Shown: positions 24,366-32,003 of the stretch, one piece after another
Layout: the number at the start of each line of letters is the position of its first letter
Numbering within the stretch: the first letter of the stretch is position 1
Assembly (NCBI GenBank): GCA_041559015.1
Contig: JBFFED010000010.1
Span: 1-46,269, forward strand
Source of the DNA: COMBO-56-21 sp041559015
Lineage (GTDB): Archaea; Thermoplasmatota; Thermoplasmata; UBA10834
Direction: 5' to 3'
Length of the DNA stretch: 46,269 nt
Made by a program: the position numbers and the translations under genes
Notes under the pieces: model-generated
Told to the model about the DNA's origin: nothing
The model's database searches: none
Seen by the model: the letters and a program-made list of their open reading frames with translations, nothing else

Positions 24366-24848
24366 TCAGCGTATCTTCTCGAGCAGATCCTTCAACATCG
24401 AGAGGGCCTTCTCTGCGGACTGCTTCTTGACGCTGGACCTGGAACCCTTGAACACATTCCTCCTACAAACGGATGCCTCGCCCGTGCTCACGGCTATGTA
24501 CGCGAGGCCGACTGGTTTGTCGTGAGTACCCCCTCCGGGGCCCGCGACGCCCGTGACGCCCACGCCGATATCGGCTCCGAGGGCGCGCCTCGCACCCGCA
24601 GCCATCTGCAGCGCGACCTCCTCGCTGACTGCGCCCTTGGCTCTGAGGGTCTCTCGGTCCACTCCGAGGAGAGTGACCTTCGAGTCGTTGCTGTATGAGA
24701 TGACGCCGCCGAGGAAGTAGTCGCTGCTGCCAGGGACCTCAGTCAGCATGTCGCCGAGCTTCCCACCCGTGCACGATTCGGCCACTGCGAGGCTCTTCCT
24801 CTTGGACCTCAGCGCCAGTCCTATCTCCTCAGCGAGCACGGCATCCAC
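24366..24848 (-). CDS. pncC: Nicotinamide-nucleotide amidase (CinA C-terminal type)
   Basis: 160-aa CinA/PncC domain that hydrolyses NMN to nicotinic acid mononucleotide in the pyridine nucleotide cycle. Signatures are SLAVAESCTGGKLGDMLT (19-36; Ser and Thr at the active site), DYFLGGVISYSNDSKVTLLGV, GAVSEEVALQMA and GVGVTGVAGPGGGTHDKPVG. It lacks the N-terminal MoCF domain of full CinA. GTG 24848 lies inside the 3' end of nadM (20-nt overlap) with GGGGTG nearby, so the two NAD-metabolism genes are translationally linked. Confidence 0.9.
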   Translation of the reverse strand: MDAVLAEEIGLALRSKRKSLAVAESCTGGKLGDMLTEVPGSSDYFLGGVISYSNDSKVTLLGVDRETLRAKGAVSEEVALQMAAGARRALGADIGVGVTGVAGPGGGTHDKPVGLAYIAVSTGEASVCRRNVFKGSRSSVKKQSAEKALSMLKDLLEKIR

Positions 24849-25365
24849 CCCGTCCGCCCTTCGTGCAGGTGCCGGAATCCAGCAATCGCTGCCTCGCGTC
24901 GAGGCCTACCAGCATGCTCGCGACTTCTCTCGGGACCAGGTGCTCCCACTTCTGTCCGGAGACTATCCGTTTCCTTATGGCGGTTGCCGAGTACATCCTG
25001 GGGTTGTAGGCCTTCGTCCTGGACACCTCGTACCCGGCCTGCCGGAATAGAGAGCAGGTCAGGTCGCTGTTGGAGAACACGACATCGAACGGTGGGACAT
25101 ATGACTCTACGTGGTTCACCCAGACCGAGTACCTGTTGACATCTCGCATCGGGATGATGTGCACTCTCGCCCTCTCCTTCGAAGTGAGCGACGATATGAT
25201 CATCTGGTAGCGCTCGCCCGCGGTGAAGGGGTTCTTCTCCGTGTGCGACTCCTCCGCGCTCCCAATTACTATCACGAGGTCATCGCACTTGCCCATGACC
25301 TCCCTTATCGCGGCGAGGTGCCCCAAATGCAGTGGTTGGAACCTTCCGACTATGAGTCCGCGCAT
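24829..25365 (-). CDS. nadM: Nicotinamide-nucleotide adenylyltransferase, archaeal type
   Basis: 178-aa nucleotidyltransferase that makes NAD+ from NMN and ATP. GLIVGRFQPLHLGHLAAI (3-20) carries the HxGH motif, SAEESHTEKNPFTAGERYQM is the archaeal NadM signature, and YSATAIRKRIVSG is the ISxxxR-like motif. A GAGG site lies 4 nt before ATG 25365. Fifteen nt separate it from lonB upstream, and it overlaps pncC downstream, so the three are probably one transcript. Confidence 0.93.
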   Translation of the reverse strand: MRGLIVGRFQPLHLGHLAAIREVMGKCDDLVIVIGSAEESHTEKNPFTAGERYQMIISSLTSKERARVHIIPMRDVNRYSVWVNHVESYVPPFDVVFSNSDLTCSLFRQAGYEVSRTKAYNPRMYSATAIRKRIVSGQKWEHLVPREVASMLVGLDARQRLLDSGTCTKGGRGGCRAR

Positions 25366-25380
25366 GGAACCTCAGCCCCG

Positions 25381-27363
25381 TCAATGAGCGGCCGGCCTGT
25401 CCGAGACAGGCAACGATGCGGCAGGTGACGCCGTGCGTTTGGCCGCGACCAACTGCGCCAGCTTCTTCAGGAGACCTTCCTTCCTGGCCCCGACGAGCGC
25501 GTGCGACAACACGTCGTTGAGCATCCGGACGGGTATCACCTCTATCTTGCCGGTGTACTTGTCCTCCAGCAGTACGTCCTTGAGATTCTCCTCCGGGATC
25601 AGGACCTTCTTGAGGCCGAGCTCGGCGGCCGCCTCGATCTTGGCCGTCACGCCCCCGACTGGGAGGACCTGTCCCCTGACGCTGAGGCTGCCGGTCATCG
25701 CGCAGCCCTGGTCGACCTCGACCTCCTCGAAGGCGGATATGACCGCTGTGGCGACAGCGATGGACGCGCTGTCCCCCTCGATGCCCTCATAGGTGCCAAT
25801 GAACTGTACATGGATATCGTGGTTGGAGATGTCCTCGCCGATGTACTTCTTGATGAGCGCGGAGACGTTCTGCACGGACTCCTTCGCGATCTCCCCCAGC
25901 TTGCCGGTCGCGATAATCTTGCCCCCCTCTCTGTTCTGAGGGGGCGTGACCTCTGCCACGACAGGCGTGACTATGCCGGAGAACTCCGCCATCGAGGAGT
26001 CGGCATTCAGGACCGCCAACCCGTTGACTATCCCTATGACCGCTCCTTCCGTGAGCGCGAGCCTGTAGTCCTTGCGCCTCTCGACCGCCCTGTCCGTGAC
26101 CTGCTGCTCCAGGGAACGGGCGATCCTCTTCGCGTCCAGTACATGAACGGTCTCCACGACTGAGGCCCCGCGCTCAGAGGCTATGTCCCCCGCGACCCTG
26201 ACGAGCCCGCCGAGCTCCCTGAGCCTGAGCGTGAGCATGCCCCTCCTTCCGGAACGCCTCTGGGCCTCCCTGATTATCTCGGCCACCGCGCCCTTGTTGA
26301 AGTGAGGTATCTTCTTGTCCTTGGAGACCTCCTGGGCCACGAACCTGATGAGCTTCACCCGGTTCTCCTCGGTATCGCGCATCGTGCTGCGCATGTATAT
26401 CTCGTAACCGTAACCGCGGATCCTGGACCTGAGCGCTGGGTGCATCCCCACGACCGCGTCCAGGTTGCCCGCCGCAACGAGTATGAAGTCGCATGGCACG
26501 GGCTCGCTCTTGACCATGGCCCCCGAGCTGCGCTCGCTCTGGCCTATTATGCTGAACTCCGCTTCCTGGAGGGCGGTCAGCAGGCTCTGCTGGCTCTCGA
26601 TTCGGAGCATGTTGATCTCGTCTATGAACAGGACTCCCTTGTTGGCCTTGTGTATGGCCCCCGGCTCCAGCCGCTCGTGGGCGGGCGTCTCCAGGCCCCC
26701 GCTCTGGAACGGGTCGTGCTTGACATCGCCCAGGAGAGCACCAGCGTGCGCGCCTGTCGCGTCTATGAACGGAGGAGGCTCGTCCGGCTTGTGGGAGATG
26801 AGCAGCTTCGGAACGAGAGACATCTCCCGGCGCTGAGTGTACGACCTGGCGATCATGTATATTATGAGGCCGCCTATGGCCGCTATCAGCAGCAGCGTCA
26901 TATCGCCCTGCATGATGGAGAACACCGCCCCGAGGACGACGATCATTATGATGAGCATGATGAGCGAGGAGTTCTTCTGGGCCTTCTTCTGCTCCGCCTC
27001 GAGCTTCTGGGCCTGGACTATCTCCTTGCCCTTGCCTGAGGGGACGATGCGGACCTTGGGCTCGTTCTGATCGTCCGCGTTGCTGTACGCTATTATGTCC
27101 TGGAGCTCACCCTTTGGCAGGAAGTCCACCATCGACCGGGCGAGCATGGACTTGCCGGTGCCCGGCTCGCCGATGAGTATCACATGGCGCTTCTGCTCGG
27201 CAGCCTTTTTGATGACCGTGACGGCGTCCTCTTGGCCTATGACCTGGTCCACGAGCTGCGGGGGTATCTTCACGTCCGCGGTCGATTCGAAACTCTGCGA
27301 CCTGATCCATTCCTCGATATCGGGGAGCCCGAGCGTGTTCCCCCAAGAATCGTTAGACGCCAT
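25381..27363 (-). CDS. lonB: Archaeal LonB, membrane-anchored ATP-dependent protease
   Basis: 660-aa AAA+ serine protease for regulated and quality-control proteolysis at the cytoplasmic membrane. Walker A is GEPGTGKS (65-72). Two adjacent membrane helices (about 131-175, SSLIMLIIMIVVLGAVFSIM and LLLIAAIGGLIIYMIA) sit inside the AAA domain, the LonB hallmark. GVLFIDEINML is Walker B. The protease domain carries Ser532 (EGDSASIAVA) and Lys575 (GGVTAKIEAA), the Ser-Lys dyad. ATG 27363 is preferred to GTG 27372 because GGTG lies 6 nt before it. A TATA box and a perfect inverted repeat cover the promoter. Confidence 0.95.
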   Translation of the reverse strand: MASNDSWGNTLGLPDIEEWIRSQSFESTADVKIPPQLVDQVIGQEDAVTVIKKAAEQKRHVILIGEPGTGKSMLARSMVDFLPKGELQDIIAYSNADDQNEPKVRIVPSGKGKEIVQAQKLEAEQKKAQKNSSLIMLIIMIVVLGAVFSIMQGDMTLLLIAAIGGLIIYMIARSYTQRREMSLVPKLLISHKPDEPPPFIDATGAHAGALLGDVKHDPFQSGGLETPAHERLEPGAIHKANKGVLFIDEINMLRIESQQSLLTALQEAEFSIIGQSERSSGAMVKSEPVPCDFILVAAGNLDAVVGMHPALRSRIRGYGYEIYMRSTMRDTEENRVKLIRFVAQEVSKDKKIPHFNKGAVAEIIREAQRRSGRRGMLTLRLRELGGLVRVAGDIASERGASVVETVHVLDAKRIARSLEQQVTDRAVERRKDYRLALTEGAVIGIVNGLAVLNADSSMAEFSGIVTPVVAEVTPPQNREGGKIIATGKLGEIAKESVQNVSALIKKYIGEDISNHDIHVQFIGTYEGIEGDSASIAVATAVISAFEEVEVDQGCAMTGSLSVRGQVLPVGGVTAKIEAAAELGLKKVLIPEENLKDVLLEDKYTGKIEVIPVRMLNDVLSHALVGARKEGLLKKLAQLVAAKRTASPAASLPVSDRPAAH

Positions 27364-27382
27364 CCGCTGCACCAGTAGATGT

Positions 27383-27416
27383 CACAAGGTGACAGTTCAT
27401 GCTATTGAACCTTGTG
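27383..27416. repeat. Inverted repeat in the lonB promoter (putative operator)
   Basis: CACAAGGT (27383-27390) and ACCTTGTG (27409-27416) are perfect inverted copies. GTTCA/TGAAC arms (27395-27399, 27406-27410) are partly nested inside. The repeat spans the predicted lonB transcript start and abuts its TATA box, so a bound protein would block initiation. Confidence 0.5.
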
Positions 27417-27426
27417 CTAAATAAGC
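27417..27426 (-). promoter_or_regulatory. TATA box of lonB
   Basis: GCTTATTTAG on the minus strand, with a predicted start near 27395 and a leader of about 32 nt before ATG 27363. Confidence 0.45.
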
Positions 27427-27563
27427 ATTGCGCCGCCAGACACGCCGGTTGTAGGCAAGGCCAGTATGCCGGTTCGGCGTGGCAAGGACAAGACCGTGTC
27501 AGACACCTTTTTCGTACATCCCCCGGCAAGTATTATGATGGGTGTTCGCATGGAGGAAATCCG

Positions 27564-29735
27564 ATGAGGATAGACGAGCTTGGCCTTGACGACAGGATCG
27601 TCTCGAAGCTCCGCGAGGACGGCATCGAGGAACTCTATCCTCCTCAGGCGGAAGCGGCCGTGCCCGCGCTCCAGGGCAAGAACCTCGTCCTTGCGATCCC
27701 AACGGCCTCCGGAAAGAGCCTCGTGGCGTACATGGCGATGCTCAAGGCCGTCCTGAGAGGGGGGAAGGCGCTCTACATCGTGCCCCTCAAGGCCCTCGCG
27801 TCCGAGAAATTCGAGGACCTGTCCAAGTTCGAGGACCTCGGCATCAAGGTAGGGGAGTCCACGGGCGACTTCGACGAGGTCGACCCCACTCTGCACAGGT
27901 ACGACATCGTCATCGCAACCTCCGAGAAGGCCGACTCTCTCCTGAGGCATCGTGCGAAATGGCTCGACCAGTTGTCAGTGGTGGTCGCAGACGAGGTACA
28001 TCTGATCAACGACCCAGACCGTGGCCCGACCATGGAGGTCACGCTCGCGAAGTTCAGGAAGTTCAACCCGGACGCGCAGATAATCGCGCTCTCAGCAACC
28101 ATCAGGAATGCGGCCGAACTCGCGGAATGGCTGGAGGCCGAGCTAGTCACGAGCCAATGGCGGCCCGTTGTCCTACGCGAGGGGGTGTACCTGGAGGGCA
28201 GGATATTCTTCACGGACAATACCAAGAGAGATATCCCGGAGGATGACGAGCCCGTACACTCAATCGTCAGGAGTGCTCTCGGGTCCGGCGGGCAGTGCCT
28301 GATATTCGTCAACTCTAGGAGGTCGACGGAGTCACTCGCGGCCCAGCTGGGACCGATAGTCAAGAAGACCGCGGACTTCAGAGAGGCGGACCTCGCCAAG
28401 GTGTCGAGGAGGCTGATAGGCGAGCAGGAGGAGCCCACCTCCATGGGCAGGAAGCTGGGGGTGTGCATCAAGAGCGGATGCGCATTCCACCACGCGGGGC
28501 TCACTGGCCCTCAGAGAAGGCTGGTCGAGAACAGTTTCCGGCAGGGACTGCTCAGGTGCATCGTCGCCACCCCGACCCTGGCGGCCGGCATCAACCTGCC
28601 CGCGAGAACAGTGATAGTCAGGGATGTGAGGCGGTTCGACTCGAACGTGGGATTCACATCCATCCCTGTTCTGGAGATCAAGCAGATGTGCGGCAGGGCG
28701 GGCAGGCCCAGGTTCGACACCTACGGAGAGGCAATCCTCGTCGCCAAGGATGAGTCGGACAAGGAGTTCATGCTCGAGGAGTACCTCCTCGGCGAGAACG
28801 AGAACATATACTCGAAGTTGGGCACGGAGCCCGCCATCAGGTCGCATGTGCTCGCCCTCGTCGCGACCAAGGCGGCCTCATCCATGGATGAGCTGACCGA
28901 GTTCTTCACGAAGACATTCCTCTCGCACCAGACGGACGTGACGTACCTCGGGGATGTGATATCCGGCGTCGTTGACTTCCTCAAGGAGGAGGGTATGCTC
29001 AAGGACCAGGAGGAGCTCAGGGCGACCCTCTTCGGGAAGCATGTGAGCGACCTGTATCTCGACCCCAAGTCGGCGACGACCATCAGGGATGCGCTCGCCA
29101 GATACAAGCCTGGGCGCACCTTCGGGCTCCTGCACGCCATATGCGCAGCCCCCAACATGCAGCAGCTCTACCTCCGGGGGGCGGACTACGAATGGGTGGA
29201 GGAGTTCACGAGCGAGGTCAAGGACCAGATGCTGATCGGCCCCCCGGACGACCTTGGGAGATACGACTTCTTCCTGTCCGAGGTCAAGACGGCCAAGCTG
29301 CTGAACGATTGGATCTCCGAGGTGCACGAGAACGACATCGCCAAGGGGTTCAACATAGGGCCGGGGGACATACGGAACAAGATGGAGCTCGCGGAGTGGC
29401 TCATGCACGGGACCGCTAGACTGGCGGAGCTGTTCAACAAGGACGCAGTCGACGACGCCCTTGAGCTAAGGACGAGGCTCAGGTACGGCATAAGGCCGGA
29501 GCTGCTCGAGCTAGTGAAGCTCAGGGGCATAGGGAGGGCCCGGGCGAGGGCGCTTCACGACAGGGGGTTGAGGACCATCGAGGACCTCCGGAACATGAGC
29601 TATGATCGACTGAAACAGATGCCGACAATCGGCGAGGCCGTCGCAAGGTCGATCAAGGGGCAGCTTGGACAGTCGGAGAAGGGCATGCCGGAGGAGCCCT
29701 CGGAAGGCCAGAGGTCCCTGAGGCACTACCGATAA
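27564..29735 (+). CDS. hel308: Hel308 superfamily 2 DNA helicase
   Basis: 723-aa 3'-5' helicase acting at stalled replication forks and in recombination. Motifs are Q-motif YPPQAEA (25-31), Walker A AIPTASGKSL (44-53), DEVH box (143-146), SAT (177-179), TLAAGINLPARTVI and QMCGRAGRPRFD. A winged-helix/ratchet region follows, then a C-terminal HhH domain (LRGIGRARARALHDRGL, MPTIGEAVARSIKG). ATG 27564 has GGAGGAA 5 nt upstream; earlier in-frame codons encode low-quality sequence and were rejected. It lies 44 nt before cgi121. Confidence 0.95.
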   Translation: MRIDELGLDDRIVSKLREDGIEELYPPQAEAAVPALQGKNLVLAIPTASGKSLVAYMAMLKAVLRGGKALYIVPLKALASEKFEDLSKFEDLGIKVGESTGDFDEVDPTLHRYDIVIATSEKADSLLRHRAKWLDQLSVVVADEVHLINDPDRGPTMEVTLAKFRKFNPDAQIIALSATIRNAAELAEWLEAELVTSQWRPVVLREGVYLEGRIFFTDNTKRDIPEDDEPVHSIVRSALGSGGQCLIFVNSRRSTESLAAQLGPIVKKTADFREADLAKVSRRLIGEQEEPTSMGRKLGVCIKSGCAFHHAGLTGPQRRLVENSFRQGLLRCIVATPTLAAGINLPARTVIVRDVRRFDSNVGFTSIPVLEIKQMCGRAGRPRFDTYGEAILVAKDESDKEFMLEEYLLGENENIYSKLGTEPAIRSHVLALVATKAASSMDELTEFFTKTFLSHQTDVTYLGDVISGVVDFLKEEGMLKDQEELRATLFGKHVSDLYLDPKSATTIRDALARYKPGRTFGLLHAICAAPNMQQLYLRGADYEWVEEFTSEVKDQMLIGPPDDLGRYDFFLSEVKTAKLLNDWISEVHENDIAKGFNIGPGDIRNKMELAEWLMHGTARLAELFNKDAVDDALELRTRLRYGIRPELLELVKLRGIGRARARALHDRGLRTIEDLRNMSYDRLKQMPTIGEAVARSIKGQLGQSEKGMPEEPSEGQRSLRHYR

Positions 29736-29779
29736 CTGTTAATCCGCATTGTGCATAGCGTATTCCGAGGGGCGAAATC

Positions 29780-30298
29780 ATGATATCTGAGGCCGACCAG
29801 CCCTTGGGGGAGCTTGAGGCATGGTCGACGCAGGTGAAGGCCGGTGAAGGCCCGAAGCTGATGGATGCTGTCACAGCCGCTGCGGCCAAGACAGGGGTCG
29901 AGGTGCTCGTCCTGGACGGTGCGATGGTCTTCGGCAAGGACCACCTGAGAAGCGCGCTCTACCACGCCACGCGCGCGATCGAGGACGGCTCCAACTCGTC
30001 GGAGTCAGTGCTCATGGAGACTCTCCTCTACGCCTCCGGGGAGAGGCAGCTGAGCGCGGCAATCAAGAAGATGTCCGTCTCCGAGGGCACATCGGAGCTG
30101 GTCGTCGCCCGACTGACGGCAGGCGACTTCGAGCCCGGCCCAGGCTGGAGCCCGATCCCGGACCGGCCCCCCATGCCCGACAGGGAGCGGCTGGTGAGGT
30201 TCGGCATTGGCGCGGGAGAACTCCGGACAATCCACCCTGAGAAGGTCTCGGACCTCGTCCTTGAGAAGATCGCCGCAGTGGACATAATGAAGAGATGA
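29780..30298 (+). CDS. cgi121: KEOPS complex subunit Cgi121
   Basis: 172 aa. KEOPS makes N6-threonylcarbamoyladenosine at position 37 of ANN-decoding tRNAs, and Cgi121 binds the tRNA 3' end and Bud32. Family features visible are FGKDHLRSALYHATRAIEDG (a conserved His-led helix) and LMETLLYASGERQLSAAIKKM (the E-x-L-x-Y-x-SG-R-Q motif). The C-terminal half after about 115 is Pro-rich before a final helix. It directly follows hel308, probably in the same operon. Confidence 0.85.
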   Translation: MISEADQPLGELEAWSTQVKAGEGPKLMDAVTAAAAKTGVEVLVLDGAMVFGKDHLRSALYHATRAIEDGSNSSESVLMETLLYASGERQLSAAIKKMSVSEGTSELVVARLTAGDFEPGPGWSPIPDRPPMPDRERLVRFGIGAGELRTIHPEKVSDLVLEKIAAVDIMKR

Positions 30299-30357
30299 CC
30301 TCCGGGGCACCTCGAAGATTAGAAGTAACCACGAAGCGATAGCCCCCTCCGGTTCAC

Positions 30358-31257
30358 ATGCCAGCAATCGTGGAGTGCGTCCCCAACTTCAGCGAAGGGA
30401 GGAGGAGGGAGGTAGTTGACAAGATCGTCTACTCCATCAGATCCGTGCCCGGCATTAAGGTTCTCGATGTCGAGATGGACCCCGACCATAACAGGTCGGT
30501 CGTGACATTCACGGGCGGCAAGGAACACATCCAGGAGGCCGCGTTCAGGGGCGCAAGAGCAGCAGTGGAGCTCATCGACCTGACCAAGCACAAGGGGCAG
30601 CACCCGCGCATGGGGGCCATCGATGTACTGCCGTTCGTGCCGTTGTCCGGGGTGTCCATGGATGACTGCGTCGAGATAGCGAATAGGGTTGGCCAGAAGA
30701 TCGCCAAGGCCCTGAAGATGCCTGTATTCATGTACGAGGGAGCGGCTAGAAGGCCGGACAGGAGGAACCTCGAGAACGTGAGGAGGGGCGAGTTCGAGGG
30801 GCTGAGGGAGGCTATCGTGACGGATGAGTCACGGTATCCCGATTACGGCCCGCGGATGGTGCACCCGACTGCGGGCGCAGTGGCCGTGGGAGTCAGGATG
30901 CCTCTGATAGCGTTCAACATTAACCTCAGGAGCAGGGACCTCGAGGCCGCGAAGGACATAGCGAAGAAAATCAGGGCGAGCAACGGAGGCCTGCCGCATG
31001 TCAAAGCCCTCGGATTCGATCTGGCACACAAGGAGATGGTCCAAGTGTCCATGAACCTCACAGACTACACGGTCACGCCTCTCTCGACGGTGTTCGAGGC
31101 AGTGAGTAAGGAGGCGGGCGAGAGGGGGATTGAGATTGCCGAGAGCGAGGTGATAGGCCTCATGCCACTCGATGTAATCTGCGACGTCGCGGCCAAGCAC
31201 CTCAGGATAGCGCAATTCTCGAGCAGACAGGTACTGGAGAGGAGAATTTGGGATTGA
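30358..31257 (+). CDS. Glutamate formimidoyltransferase
   Basis: 299-aa N-terminal half-equivalent of eukaryotic FTCD. It moves the formimino group of N-formiminoglutamate to tetrahydrofolate, the last step of one histidine-degradation route. Motifs are VECVPNFSEGRR (5-16), DPDHNRSVVTF (41-51), GQHPRMGAIDVLPFVP (79-94), MYEGAARRPDRRNLENVRRG and HPTAGAVAVGVRMPLIAFN. It is full length for the single-domain form. It overlaps the cyclodeaminase gene by 10 nt, so translation is coupled. Confidence 0.95.
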   Translation: MPAIVECVPNFSEGRRREVVDKIVYSIRSVPGIKVLDVEMDPDHNRSVVTFTGGKEHIQEAAFRGARAAVELIDLTKHKGQHPRMGAIDVLPFVPLSGVSMDDCVEIANRVGQKIAKALKMPVFMYEGAARRPDRRNLENVRRGEFEGLREAIVTDESRYPDYGPRMVHPTAGAVAVGVRMPLIAFNINLRSRDLEAAKDIAKKIRASNGGLPHVKALGFDLAHKEMVQVSMNLTDYTVTPLSTVFEAVSKEAGERGIEIAESEVIGLMPLDVICDVAAKHLRIAQFSSRQVLERRIWD

Positions 31258-31877
31258 GCAGCGCCGATGCACTGAGAGAGTTCTGCGCCGAGCTTGCCGA
31301 GGACCGCCCGTCGCCGGGGGGCGGCACGGCATCCGCGGGGGCGGGCGCGATGGCCGCTTCACTGCTGGCCATGGTCTGCGGCGTGACCGCAAGGAGCAAA
31401 AAGCATGCCGGCCGAGCCGATGCGCTGCTCGCCATGAGAACAGACCTGCTGGCGCTCCAAGATAGACTCCTGGGGAACGCGAGGCTGGATGCGGAGGCAT
31501 ATGATGCCGTTGTCTTGGCCTCCAGGCGCAGGAGGGAGCGCCCTGGCGAGGAGGCGGATTCGGCTTTCGAGGCGGCGCTCAAGACCGCCGCGGATGTGCC
31601 GATGAGCACTGCCGAGGCGTGCTCTGCTGTGTTGGAGGCCGGGATGAAGGTCGCTGAGATGGGAGCGAGGAGTGCATGGTCGGACATAGGCACTGCCTTG
31701 CTGCTCGCTGAGGCCGGGTTCAACGGAGCAGCCATGAACGTCCGCATCAACCTGGACATCATCCGGGACGGCGCCTATGTCAAGGCCGGGAGGGACAAGA
31801 TCCAGGAGCTGGCCGGCCTCTCGCACAGGAGACTCCTGGAGGCGATGGATAGGCTGCAGGCCGGGCAGAGAGGATGA
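31248..31877 (+). CDS. Formiminotetrahydrofolate cyclodeaminase
   Basis: 209-aa all-helical enzyme converting 5-formimino-THF to 5,10-methenyl-THF and ammonia. Hallmarks are RPSPGGGTASAGAGAMAASL (20-39, the Gly-rich folate loop), VPMSTAEACSAVLE and WSDIGTALLLAEAGFNGAAMNVRINL. It corresponds to the C-terminal half of FTCD, here a separate gene overlapping the formimidoyltransferase. The start is TTG 31248, with GGAGAGGAGA just upstream; TTG 31254 is an alternative. Together with hutH at 39 kb it supports a histidine-to-glutamate pathway feeding C1-folate. Confidence 0.92.
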   Translation: MGLSSADALREFCAELAEDRPSPGGGTASAGAGAMAASLLAMVCGVTARSKKHAGRADALLAMRTDLLALQDRLLGNARLDAEAYDAVVLASRRRRERPGEEADSAFEAALKTAADVPMSTAEACSAVLEAGMKVAEMGARSAWSDIGTALLLAEAGFNGAAMNVRINLDIIRDGAYVKAGRDKIQELAGLSHRRLLEAMDRLQAGQRG

Positions 31878-31914
31878 TGCCGGAGGGCGAATCAATACTG
31901 ATACAGATGACGAT

Positions 31915-31924
31915 ACATTTATAT
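31915..31924 (+). promoter_or_regulatory. TATA box of the giant repeat protein
   Basis: ACATTTATAT, a strong box A in a GC-rich background, with a predicted start near 31947. This leaves a leader of about 57 nt before the TTG at 32004. Confidence 0.55.
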
Positions 31925-32003
31925 GGGCACAGAAAAATGATAACAGCGACCATAGAGTCAGAACCCGGCCTTTCGAAGGCCTGACCCCGGAGCTTGATGC
32001 AAC

